Assembly: GCF_022647665.1 (NCBI RefSeq)
Contig: NZ_CP071872.1
Location: forward strand, 5,518,001 to 5,582,000
Length of the DNA: 64,000 nt
Reading direction: 5' to 3'
DNA from: Streptomyces formicae
Lineage (GTDB): Bacteria; Actinomycetota; Actinomycetes; Streptomycetales; Streptomycetaceae
Shown here piece by piece: positions 17,407 to 25,924 of the stretch (the first letter of the stretch is position 1; the number at the start of each line of letters is the position of its first letter). Made by a program: the position numbers and the translations under genes. The notes below the pieces were generated by a model. It saw only the letters and a program-made list of their open reading frames with translations, did no database searches and had not been told where the DNA came from.

Positions 17407-18423
17407 ATGATCGCTCGCCGCAAGGTCGCTGCCGTCGCCGTGCTCGGGGCCGCGCCGCTCGCGCTGGTCGGGCTGGCCGCGGGGCCGGCCGCCGCGCACG
17501 GGTCGATGACGGATCCGGTGAGCCGGGTGTCCGCCTGTTACGCCGAGGGGCCGGAGAGCCCGCAGTCCGCGGCGTGCAAGGCCGCGGTCGCAGCCAGTGG
17601 GGCGCAGGCGTTCTACGACTGGAACGAGGTCAACATAGGCAACGCCGCGGGCAACCACCGGGGTCTGATCCCGGACGGCAAGCTGTGCAGCGCGGGCCGG
17701 GACAAGTACAAGGGCCTGGATCTGCCGCGCGCCGACTGGCCGGCGTCGAAGCTCACGGCAGGGAACCACACCTTCCATTACAAGGGGACCGCGCCGCACA
17801 AGGGCTCGTTCGAGCTGTACATCACCAAGGACGGTTACGACCCGTCGCAGCCGCTGAAGTGGTCGGACCTGGAGGCGCAGCCGTTCGCGAAGGTCACCGA
17901 CCCGCAGCTGGTCAACGGCGAGTACGTGTTCGACGGGGCCGTGCCCGCGAAGTCCGGCCGGCACCTGATCTACTCGATCTGGCAGCGGTCCGACTCCCCC
18001 GAGGCGTTCTACACCTGCTCGGACGTCGTCTTCGGTGCGGACAACGGCGGTTCTGCACCGGGTGGTTCGGAGGAGGGCGGCTCGCAGGAGGGTGGCTCGG
18101 CTCCCGCACCGGTCGCGTCCGCGCCGACCGACGAGCAGATCGAGGCGGGGACGGACGAGTCCACCGTGGACCACGGCGGGCACGGTGGCGACAGCCCCGA
18201 GGAGCACGTCGAGCACACGGAGGCACAGCCGGAGACGCAGACCGAGGGCCAGAGCCCGGCGGCCGACGCCAACGCGCCCGCGCCCAACGGCGCCGGCGAG
18301 AACCTCGCCGAGACCGGTGGCAGCGACTCCAGCTCGTACCTCGCCATGGGTGGCGCCGCGGCGCTCGCGATCGGCGCGGCCGTGCTGTTCGGCACGGTCC
18401 GCCGCCGGGCGGCCAACCGCTGA
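17407..18423 (+). CDS. Cell-wall-anchored AA10 lytic polysaccharide monooxygenase (chitin-binding protein)
   Basis: 338 residues from ATG 17407 (ribosome site GAAGGAG). The signal peptide ends G-P-A-A-A and should be cut before H-G-S-M-T-D-P, leaving the N-terminal histidine that forms the copper 'histidine brace' of LPMOs; the second brace histidine is probably in G-N-H-T-F-H-Y. The AA10 catalytic domain runs to about residue 215 (mature end F-Y-T-C-S-D-V-V-F). A low-complexity Gly/Ser/Glu/His linker follows, then the sortase motif L-A-E-T-G, a TM helix and R-R-R. AA10 enzymes cleave chitin or cellulose oxidatively. Anchoring through LAxTG instead of free secretion or a carbohydrate-binding module is the unusual point. 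Confidence 0.9.
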   Translation: MIARRKVAAVAVLGAAPLALVGLAAGPAAAHGSMTDPVSRVSACYAEGPESPQSAACKAAVAASGAQAFYDWNEVNIGNAAGNHRGLIPDGKLCSAGRDKYKGLDLPRADWPASKLTAGNHTFHYKGTAPHKGSFELYITKDGYDPSQPLKWSDLEAQPFAKVTDPQLVNGEYVFDGAVPAKSGRHLIYSIWQRSDSPEAFYTCSDVVFGADNGGSAPGGSEEGGSQEGGSAPAPVASAPTDEQIEAGTDESTVDHGGHGGDSPEEHVEHTEAQPETQTEGQSPAADANAPAPNGAGENLAETGGSDSSSYLAMGGAAALAIGAAVLFGTVRRRAANR

Positions 18424-18529
18424 ACCCACGGCTGATGAACCACGGCCGGGGTGCCGCCTGCGGAAGGCGGCGGCACCCCGGCCGTTTCCACGTCTACCGG
18501 TAGGTCTACGAGAAGGCCTGCAAGAGGGT

Positions 18530-19414
18530 CTACGAGAAGACCGACGCGCAGGTCGTCGGCGTGGCGTGCGCCGGGTCCAGCGCGTTGGCCACCTCGTGGT
18601 ACGCGATCCGGTCCCACAGGCCGATCGCCACGTGCTCCGACAGGTCGAGGACGCACAGGTCCTGGAGCGTCACGTTCCGGACGTTCGGCCCGTCGAGGAA
18701 GCCAGAGCGGTACGGCGTGACGACCTCGTCGTACTTCGTGGCGATGACGGTGTAGCGGACGCCGGGGACCGTGTCCCCGCCCGCGTTGAGCTTGGTGAGG
18801 AACGCGGAGCCCGCGATCTGGTCGGCGAGGCCGGGGGTCGCCGTGCTGAGCAGGTCCTCGGCGCCGGGGAAGTAGGGCAGCAGATTGGCGAGGCCGCCCA
18901 GCGTGGTGCCGTGGTTGTCGGGGGCGATGCCGACGAGGGCGTTCACCTTGTCCGCGCCGCCCAGGAACTTCAGGTAGTACCGGGGCATCATGCCGCCCTG
19001 GGAGTGCCCGACCAGGTCGGCTTCGGCCGCCCCGGTCGCGGCGAGCACCTCGTCGACGTACGCGTCGAGCTGCTCGGCCGACTTGTCGACAGGACCGAGG
19101 CCGTGGAAGAACGGGACGCCGGGCAGCCGGCCGTAGTCGAGCGAGAAGACGCAGTAGCCCCGGTGGACCAGGTACGGCGCGAGTGCGAGCCAGTTGTCTA
19201 CGGAGTTGCCGAAGGTCCCGTGGACGAGAATCACGGGGCGGGGGTGGGCGGCGGAGGGCTTGCAGGAGTGGTCGTTCCATCCGCTGGTGGGGGCCGGCGC
19301 GGCGGTGGCGGTGGCTGCGGGGGCGAGGCCGATCGCGGCGGCCAGCAGCAGGGCGGCGAGTGGTCTGAGAGCACGCTTCCAGGGACGTTTCCCGGAGTGT
19401 TTCCAGGGCAGCAT
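18530..19414 (-). CDS. Secreted lipase/esterase, alpha/beta hydrolase
   Basis: 294 residues from ATG 19414, which has AAGGAG at about 8-base spacing. The signal peptide (about 1-40, hydrophobic L-A-A-L-L-L-A-A-A) is followed by the oxyanion strand I-L-V-H-G-T-F-G-N-S. The nucleophile elbow G-H-S-Q-G-G is the classic lipase pentapeptide. A late H (V-A-I or H-E region) should complete the triad with Asp in the K-Y-D-E-V-V-T-P segment. Paired cysteines near the start and end (C-K-P, C-V-L-D, T-T-C) are typical of secreted Streptomyces lipases. Convergent with the LPMO gene. Confidence 0.85.
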   Translation of the reverse strand: MLPWKHSGKRPWKRALRPLAALLLAAAIGLAPAATATAAPAPTSGWNDHSCKPSAAHPRPVILVHGTFGNSVDNWLALAPYLVHRGYCVFSLDYGRLPGVPFFHGLGPVDKSAEQLDAYVDEVLAATGAAEADLVGHSQGGMMPRYYLKFLGGADKVNALVGIAPDNHGTTLGGLANLLPYFPGAEDLLSTATPGLADQIAGSAFLTKLNAGGDTVPGVRYTVIATKYDEVVTPYRSGFLDGPNVRNVTLQDLCVLDLSEHVAIGLWDRIAYHEVANALDPAHATPTTCASVFS

Positions 19415-19616
19415 CGGGCGATCTCCTTGCGGCTCAAGGGAAATGGCGATGACTGGGGATGTGGGGATTCCCTGCGGCCCGGACCACAAGTGAGAGCTGT
19501 GCTCATGCCAACGTACGCACGAGTAACCAGAAGTGGGAAGTTACACGTCGGTAAAAACTGAGGCGTGGTCAAAACCCGGGTGGTACCGGGGATACGAGGG
19601 CTACGTGGCGAGCGGG

Positions 19617-20582
19617 CTACGCAGCGAGCGAGCCCGGAATGACCGCCCGCGGGCCGAACCTGGCGCGGGCGCGGTCCGCGGCCGCCTCGATCCGGCGGGC
19701 CTTCTCGTCGGCCGGATCGAGCGTGAGCTGATGCGCGGCCCGCTCGGCCGGGATCAGCCCCTCGGCGCGCAGCGCGAGGGCGCGGACCCGGGCGCGCTGC
19801 AGGCCGAGACCGTCCAGGAGCCGGTACGCGGCGCCGGTGAGCGCGGCGGAGTGGGCGGTCGGCTCGGACAGGGTGCGGGACTTGGCGGTCGTGGTGCGGT
19901 CGGCGTAGCGGACGGTGAGGGTGAGGGAGCGGCAGACCTGTCCCTCGGCGCGCATCCGGACGCCGAGTTCCTCACCGAGCGAGAGGAGGGCGCGGTGGTG
20001 CCGGGTACGGTCCAACTCGTCGCGGGAGAAGGTGCGTTCGGCGGCGACGGAGCGCGCGGCGGCGTTGGGGACGACCCGGGTGCGGTCGGCGCCGTGCGCC
20101 TTCTCGTACACCTCGCGCCCGGCGCGCGCGCCGAGGATCCGCTGGAGTACGGCGAGGGGCGCGGCGGCGACCCGGTCGACGGTGTCGAGCCCGTACCCGC
20201 AGAGGGCTCGGGCGGTCGCGGGCCCGATCCCGTGCAGGGCGGCGACCGGGCGCCCGGCGAGGAACTCCGCCGGGTCGCCCACGACCAGGGTCGTGCCGGG
20301 GCCGGCCTCGCGCGCCGCCATCCTGGCGAGCAGCGGGTTCGGTCCGGCCCCGATGACGCAGTCGACGCCGTACAGGGCGAGCGCCCGGACCCGTATCAGC
20401 GAGGCGAGCCCGGTGGCGTCCCGCCCGAAGTACCGCAGCGCCCCCCGCACATCGACGAGTGCCCCGTCCGGCGGCACCGCCTCCACGACGGGCGTGAACG
20501 CCCCGGCCATCGCGAGCAGCCCCGCATACGCGGCCCCGTCCGGTGCGCCCCCGCCGGGCCTGCGGAACCGCAGATACAGCAC
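19617..20582 (-). CDS. Y-family DNA polymerase-like protein (ImuB/DinB-like), partner of DnaE2
   Basis: 321 residues from GTG 20582, which has GGAGG five bases upstream. The palm/finger region is recognisable (D-V-R-G-A-L-R-Y-F-G, then L-A-R-M-A-A), the helix-hairpin-helix is L-H-G-I-G-P-A-T-A-R, and a little-finger domain follows (R-S-V-A-A-E-R-T-F-S, L-T-L-T-V-R-Y-A-D-R). The catalytic acids of DinB (the N-terminal D and the D-E of S-I-D-E) are not visible at the expected places, which resembles non-catalytic ImuB. It follows dnaE2 as the second gene of a mutasome pair for error-prone repair. The true start may be ATG 20911, but that frame is interrupted (see the next entry). Confidence 0.8.
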   Translation of the reverse strand: MLYLRFRRPGGGAPDGAAYAGLLAMAGAFTPVVEAVPPDGALVDVRGALRYFGRDATGLASLIRVRALALYGVDCVIGAGPNPLLARMAAREAGPGTTLVVGDPAEFLAGRPVAALHGIGPATARALCGYGLDTVDRVAAAPLAVLQRILGARAGREVYEKAHGADRTRVVPNAAARSVAAERTFSRDELDRTRHHRALLSLGEELGVRMRAEGQVCRSLTLTVRYADRTTTAKSRTLSEPTAHSAALTGAAYRLLDGLGLQRARVRALALRAEGLIPAERAAHQLTLDPADEKARRIEAAADRARARFGPRAVIPGSLAA

Positions 20583-20911
20583 GGCCGCCTCCGCCGCGGT
20601 GGCCCCGCCCGGGCCCCGCCCTGCACGACGCCCGGGGCCCCGCCCTGCACGACGTCCGGCGCAGCATCCGCCGCGGACGCATCGGAGTGTGCGGGCGGCA
20701 CGTCAGAGGCCGGATCCGCGGCCGCGGCGGATCGCGGGCCGGTCCGCCGCACCGAAGGGGCAGCCGGTACCGCCACGGCCCCGGCGGCCCCGCCCGGACC
20801 ACGGCCGGCCGGCGTGCCGAAGCCCGGCGCCGGCGCCGGTGCCGGCGCGGGGCCGGTCGCGCCGCCCGTGGCGCTGCGTACCGCCCGGTTCGAGGGCCGT
20901 TTCGGTGTCAT
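20583..20911 (-). other. Probable N-terminal extension of the Y-family gene, one base out of frame
   Basis: ATG 20911 overlaps the dnaE2 stop as ATGA (20908-20911), the usual translational-coupling arrangement. Its frame reads a Pro/Ala/Gly-rich N-terminus, then enters a tandem repeat: the copy at 20630-20653 is 24 bases and the copy at 20607-20629 is 23, missing one C (GGGGCCCC versus GGGGCCC on the minus strand). Adding that base joins this frame to the Y-family frame as V-Q-G-G-A-P-G-G-A-T-A-A-E-A-A-V-L-Y-L-R, giving about 431 residues. Confidence 0.6.
20607..20653. repeat. Tandem repeat, copies of 24 and 23 bp
   Basis: 20630-20653 and 20607-20629 are identical except for one missing G/C in the G-C run of the second copy. 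The difference sets which reading frame continues into the Y-family gene. Confidence 0.9.
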
Positions 20912-23900
20912 CCCGCGCTCCCCGGGCTCTGGTGCCACAGCTTTCTCATGGACGTGGTCCCTTCGCCCGCCGGCTGGAGGTCCGCCCAGGGGTTCATCTC
21001 GTAGCCGGTGGACATGCGGATACGGCGGTCGGTGGGGGCGGCGGCCTCGTCGTTCGCCGGTGTCGCCAGGTGTTCGGCCACCGCGTCCAGACCGCCCGTG
21101 CGGCGGATCTCGATCAGGTCCGCGAGGTTCCACGCCGCTGAGCCGACCACGCTGAGGCTGCGCGGGCCGCGGCGCTGGACGACGCCGCGGACCAGGAGCA
21201 GCCAGGAGTGGAAGACGGTGTGCACGCACGCCTCGTGGCTGTCGTCGAAGAAGGCCAGGTCGACCAGGCCCGTACCGTCGTCCAGGGTGGTGAAGATGAC
21301 CCGGCGGCCGGAGCGGATCGGCGGGGTCTGGGTGGCCGCCTTGGCGCCCGCGACCAGGACGGTCGCGCCGTGTTCGACGTCGCGCAGCCGCCGCGCGGGG
21401 ATCGCGCCGAGCTCGTCGAGGAAGGCGTGGTGGTCCGCCATCAGATGGCGGGACGCGTCCATGCCGAGGACGCCCAGCTCGGCGCTGAGCCGCTCCGCCT
21501 CGTTGAGGTCGGGCAGGCCGACGGACGCGGTCCTGTGGCCTCCTCCCAGCGGGAGCTGTCCGCCGTGGGACGCCGACCCCCGCTGCGTACGGTGCAGTTC
21601 GGCGAGGTGCAGCAGCAGGTCACGGCGGTTGGCGCCGAACTCGTCCAGCGCGCCCACCTGCGCGAGCCGCTCCGCCACCGGCCGCCCCGGACGCGCCCGT
21701 TCCCAGAAGTCCAGCAGGGACGCGTACGGCTGCCCGGCCTCGATCCGCGTAGATTCCGCCTCGCTGATGCCGTGCACATCGGCGAGAGCAAGCCTTATGC
21801 CCCACTCACCAGCCTTTCCATCAGACACCAGTTCGATCCGATAGGCGACCGCCGATCGGTTCACATCCAGCGGCAGCACCGGCACCCCCCGCCGCCGCGC
21901 GTCCGCCAGCAGCAGTCGCTTCGGGTACATCCCGGGGTCGTGCGTGAGCAGCCCCGCGTAGAAGGCCGCAGGGTGGTGCGCCTTGAGCCACGCCGACTGG
22001 TAGGTCGGCACGGCGAAGGCGACCGCGTGCGCCTTGCAGAAGCCGTAGGAGCCGAACGCCTCGATGATCTCCCAGGCCCGGCCGATCACCTCCGCCGCGT
22101 AGCCGCGCTGCCCGGCCTGCCGGGCGAACCACGCCTTGATCCGCCCCTGCGACTCCGGGTCGGAGAGCCCGCGCCGCACCCGGTCGGCCTCGTCCCTCCC
22201 GCACCCGGTCATGATGTCCACCATCTCGATGATCTGCTCGTGGAAGACGACGACCCCGTACGTCTCCCCCAGCGGCCCGGCCAGATCCGGGTGCGGGAGG
22301 CGGACCGGCGCCCGCCCGTGCCGGGCTTCGATGAACGGCCGGACCATGTCCGCCGCGACGGGCCCCGGCCGGAAGAGCGAGATGTCGACGACCAGATCAT
22401 GGAAGTTCGCGGGCTGGAGCCTGCCGACGAGATCGCGCTGGCCCGGCGACTCGATCTGGAAGCAGCCGAGCGTCTCGGCGGAGCGGATCAGCCGGTACGT
22501 CGCCGGGTCGCCCGGCGCCACCTGTTCCGGGTCGTCCAGGTCGATCCGCCGGCCGGTCGTCCGCTCGACCTCGGCGACGGCGTGCGCCATCGCGGACTGC
22601 ATCCGCACGCCCAGCACGTCCAGTTTGAGCAGCCCGAGGTCCTCGACGTCGTTCTTGTCGAACTGCGACATCGGGATGGGGGCACCTCCCGGGCCCGCGG
22701 GGCCCAGGGGGACTTCGCCGCTGGTCGGCATCACCGGCGTACGCCGCAGCAGCGAGGAGTCCGAGATGAGCACCCCGCACGGGTGCATGGCGACGCCGCG
22801 CGGCAGCGCGTCCAGTCCCTCGACCAGTTCCCACAGCCTGCGGTGTCCGCCCTTCTCCTTGGCCACCTCGCGCAGTTCGGGCAGTTCCTCCATCGCCGCG
22901 CGGGCGTCGCGCGCGCGGATGTGCGGGAACGCCTTGGCGAGCCGGTCGGTCTCGGCCGGGTCCATGCTGAGCGCGGCGCCCACGTCCCGGATGGCGTGCC
23001 GGACCCGGTAGGTCTCGGGCATGGCGACGGCCGCGACCCGCTCCTCGCCGAAGCGGTCGATGATCGCGCGGTAGACCTCCAGCCGGCGGGCGGACTCCAC
23101 GTCGATGTCGATGTCGGGCAGCACGAAGCGGCGCTTGGAGAGGAAGCGTTCCATCAGCAGGTGCTGCCCGACCGGGTCGGCGTGGGCGATGCCGAGCAGA
23201 TGGTTCACCAGCGACCCGGCGCCGGAGCCGCGCGCGGCGACCCGGATGCCCATCCGCTTGATGTCGTCGACGACCTGGGCGACCGTCAGGAAGTAGGTGG
23301 CGTTGCCATGGAAGCCGATGATGTCCAGCTCGGAGTGCATCCGCTCCCAGTAGGCGCGGGCGTCGGACCCCCGGTCGTAGCCGCGCAGCACCATCCCGGC
23401 GGCGGCGCGGGCGGCGAGGACGCGCTGCGCGGTGCGGCGGCCGGCGCCGACGAGATGCGGCTCGGGGTAGTAGGCGTACCCCATGCCCAGGTCGCCCTCG
23501 GGGTCGACGAGGCACTCGGCGGCGGTCTCCTCGGTGACGGCGAGCAGCCGGTGCGCGGCGTCGCGCCGCCATCCGGCCGCCTCGGCGATCCGCTCGGCGG
23601 CGCGGTACATCCCGTCCGGGCCCTTGAGCCAGCGCTCTCCGCTGTCGAGCCCCTTGGACGGGTCGATCGGTACGAGCCGGCGCGCCGCGTCCAGGACGTC
23701 CGCGACCGGGCCCTGGCCGGGGTCGGCGTACCGCACGGCGTTGCTCAGCACCGCCCGTACGCCCTGCTCGGCGGCGAAACCGGCGGTGCGGGCGGCCAGC
23801 CGCAGCGAGCCCGGCCCTGTGCCCGCAAGACCGTGGTCCACGGCTTCGAGGCGCAGGGCGTCGCCGTACCGCTCCCGCCAGGGGGCGAGCAGCCGGGCAG

Positions 23901-24408
23901 CCCGGTCGGGGCGGCCGGCGGCCAGCGCCCGGCCCACCTCGGAGGCCGGGCCGAGCAGCACGGTGAGCCCGTCGGCGGTGCCCAGGGCGTCCTGGGCGAC
24001 GGCCGGCCGGGCGGCACCGGCGGCGTGGGCGGCGGTGACCAGCCGGCAGAGCTCCGCCCAGCCGGCCGCGCCGTCACGGGCGAGGAAGGTGACCCGGGGC
24101 GCCGACTCGTCGATGAAGGCGCCGCCCCGCGCGGGTGTGCGGCGTCTCTTTTCAAGGGCTCGGTTCACCTCCGGGGCACTCGCCCAGGGGGCAAGCGCGA
24201 CCGCCAGCTCCGCTCCGAACAGGGGACGGATCCCGGCCGCCACGCACGCCTTGGCGAAGCGGACCGCGCCGGCGAGGGTGTCGCGGTCGGTCAGGGCCAG
24301 TGCGCCCATCCCCCGCTCGGCGGCGCGCTCGACCAGCCGCTCCGGGTGCGAGGCTCCGTACCGCAGGGAGAACCCGGACGCGATGTGCAGATGCGTGAAG
24401 CCGGGCAC
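20908..24408 (-). CDS. dnaE2: Error-prone DNA polymerase III alpha subunit
   Basis: 1166 residues from GTG 24408 (AGGAGG five bases upstream). An N-terminal PHP domain starts H-L-H-I-A-S-G-F-S. The polymerase III alpha core has the catalytic P-D-I-D-I-D-V (about 435-441) and, later, V-V-F-H-E-Q-I-I and A-F-G-S-Y-G-F-C-K-A-H-A. An OB-fold domain lies near the C-terminus (V-L-V-A-G-A-K). DnaE2 performs translesion synthesis in actinobacterial damage responses together with a Y-family partner, here the next gene overlapping by ATGA. No recA or imuA-like gene is adjacent. A long open frame exists on the opposite strand only because of GC bias. Confidence 0.92.
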   Translation of the reverse strand: MPGFTHLHIASGFSLRYGASHPERLVERAAERGMGALALTDRDTLAGAVRFAKACVAAGIRPLFGAELAVALAPWASAPEVNRALEKRRRTPARGGAFIDESAPRVTFLARDGAAGWAELCRLVTAAHAAGAARPAVAQDALGTADGLTVLLGPASEVGRALAAGRPDRAARLLAPWRERYGDALRLEAVDHGLAGTGPGSLRLAARTAGFAAEQGVRAVLSNAVRYADPGQGPVADVLDAARRLVPIDPSKGLDSGERWLKGPDGMYRAAERIAEAAGWRRDAAHRLLAVTEETAAECLVDPEGDLGMGYAYYPEPHLVGAGRRTAQRVLAARAAAGMVLRGYDRGSDARAYWERMHSELDIIGFHGNATYFLTVAQVVDDIKRMGIRVAARGSGAGSLVNHLLGIAHADPVGQHLLMERFLSKRRFVLPDIDIDVESARRLEVYRAIIDRFGEERVAAVAMPETYRVRHAIRDVGAALSMDPAETDRLAKAFPHIRARDARAAMEELPELREVAKEKGGHRRLWELVEGLDALPRGVAMHPCGVLISDSSLLRRTPVMPTSGEVPLGPAGPGGAPIPMSQFDKNDVEDLGLLKLDVLGVRMQSAMAHAVAEVERTTGRRIDLDDPEQVAPGDPATYRLIRSAETLGCFQIESPGQRDLVGRLQPANFHDLVVDISLFRPGPVAADMVRPFIEARHGRAPVRLPHPDLAGPLGETYGVVVFHEQIIEMVDIMTGCGRDEADRVRRGLSDPESQGRIKAWFARQAGQRGYAAEVIGRAWEIIEAFGSYGFCKAHAVAFAVPTYQSAWLKAHHPAAFYAGLLTHDPGMYPKRLLLADARRRGVPVLPLDVNRSAVAYRIELVSDGKAGEWGIRLALADVHGISEAESTRIEAGQPYASLLDFWERARPGRPVAERLAQVGALDEFGANRRDLLLHLAELHRTQRGSASHGGQLPLGGGHRTASVGLPDLNEAERLSAELGVLGMDASRHLMADHHAFLDELGAIPARRLRDVEHGATVLVAGAKAATQTPPIRSGRRVIFTTLDDGTGLVDLAFFDDSHEACVHTVFHSWLLLVRGVVQRRGPRSLSVVGSAAWNLADLIEIRRTGGLDAVAEHLATPANDEAAAPTDRRIRMSTGYEMNPWADLQPAGEGTTSMRKLWHQSPGSAG

Positions 24409-24614
24409 CCGCACCTCCTGGATCCGTCCGTACTCACCGCCCCCTCGTCTCCACCATAGACCAGTTTCGAACATTCGTACGACACATATGCGCCACTCGC
24501 CACTGCGCGCCGCTCACCGGGGGAATGTCGGGCCGGGCGCGTTGGGCGCGGGGGCGTCGGTGGTACGAGTCGGGGCACATGTGCGCACGGCCGGGCGGAG
24601 GGGTGTGGCGGGCG

Positions 24615-25777
24615 ATGCCGAACCAGTCCGAACAGCGACGGCGCCGGATCCGTGCGGCACTGCGCGCGACGCGCGGCACCGCCCCGAACGCCCCTGGTGC
24701 CGGGCCCGGCACCAGGCCCGGCCGCACGGGGGCGAGCCGCTGGTCTCCCCCGCTCTGCGCGTCGCCGCCGCGTACTCCTGGCGGCTCCTGGTGGTCGGCA
24801 CCGTCGTGTACGGCGTCTTCTCGGTGCTCGGGCGTTTCCACGAGATCGCCGTGGCGGTCTTCCTCGGTCTCGTCGTCACCGCGCTGCTCCGCCCGACGGC
24901 CGGTCTGCTCGCCCGCCGGCTGCCGCGCCCGCTCGCCGTCGCCGTCGCGCTGATCGGCAGCATCGTCGTCGTCCTCGGCGTCCTGGCCCTGGTCGGCGAG
25001 ACGGTGGCCGGGGAGCGGACCACGCTCGAGCGGGAGTTCGGCGACGGGATCACAAGGATCGAACGCTGGCTGGAGCAGCCGCCGTTCCGGGTGAACCCGG
25101 AGGCGCTCACGGACATCCAGTCACGGATCGGCCAGTTCCTGTCCAGCCATCAGTCGACGCTGATCAGTACGGCCCTCAGCGGCGCCGGCCGGCTGGTGGA
25201 GGTGGTCACGACGATGGCACTGGCGCTGTTCTGCTCGGTCTTCTTCCTGCACTCGGGCGACCGGCAGTGGGGCTGGTTCTGCGCACAGCTTCCGCGGTCC
25301 GCACGGGACCGGGTCTCGGTGGCGGGCCGGGCGGCCTGGCGAACGTTCACCGGATACACCCGCGGCATCGTGCTCGTGGCCGCGACCAACGCCGTGCTGG
25401 TGGGCCTGGCGCTCTTCGCCCTCGGCGTGCCGCTGGCCGTGCCGCTCGCGCTGCTGGAGTTCTTCGCCGCCTTCGTCCCGCTGATCGGCTCACCCATCGC
25501 GCTCGCGGTCGCCGCGGTGGTGGCGCTCGCGTCCAAGGGCCCGGTCGTCGCGGCCGTCGTCGTCGCGCTGATCGTGGTCATCGGCCAGATCGAGGGCCAT
25601 CTGCTCCACCCGATCGTGATGAGCTGGGCGGTCCGGCTGCACCCGCTGGTGGTCGCGCTGTCGGTCGTCGGCGGGGCGATCGCGGCGGGGGTGATCGGCG
25701 CGGTGGTGGCCGTCCCGCTGGTCTCCGTCCTCTGGTCGGCCCACCAGGCCCTGCGCACGGCCGCCAAGACGATCTGA
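24615..25777 (+). CDS. AI-2E (PerM) family membrane permease, apparently frameshifted near its N-terminus
   Basis: The core (from about 24755) is a clear AI-2E/PerM-family transporter. It has two helices near L-L-V-V-G-T-V-V-Y-G-V, an amphipathic middle (E-R-W-L-E-Q-P-P), then F-F-A-A-F-V-P-L-I-G-S-P and G-Q-I-E-G-H-L-L-H-P-I-V-M-S, both family signatures. A natural cytoplasmic N-terminus (M-P-N-Q-S-E-Q-R-R-R-R-I-R-A-A-L) starts at ATG 24615 but in another frame. Adding one G to the G5 run near 24732-24736 joins them as R-T-G-G-E-P-L-V-S-P (about 387 residues). Without that base, the core frame opens at ATG 24488. The exported substrate is unknown; the family name is historical. Confidence 0.75.
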
Positions 25778-25924
25778 GCTCGTCACCGATCCTGCGGCCC
25801 GGTGGGCAGCACCCCGAGGGGTCGAGCCCGGAGGGGGTCCGGCCCCGCCCCAGCACCCCCGGGCGGCAGCCGCACCGCGCGCAACGCGCCGGGCCCGCCA
25901 AGGGGTGCTGGGCCTAAGGCCCTG

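Noticed and set aside
21208..24459. Long plus-strand open frame opposite dnaE2
   Set aside because: Exact antisense of a polymerase with intact motifs; no domain and no ribosome site.
25800..25924. Possible gene after the AI-2E permease
   Set aside because: Only GC-rich inverted segments between convergent genes; probably terminator structure (CAGCACCCC with GGGGTGCTG).
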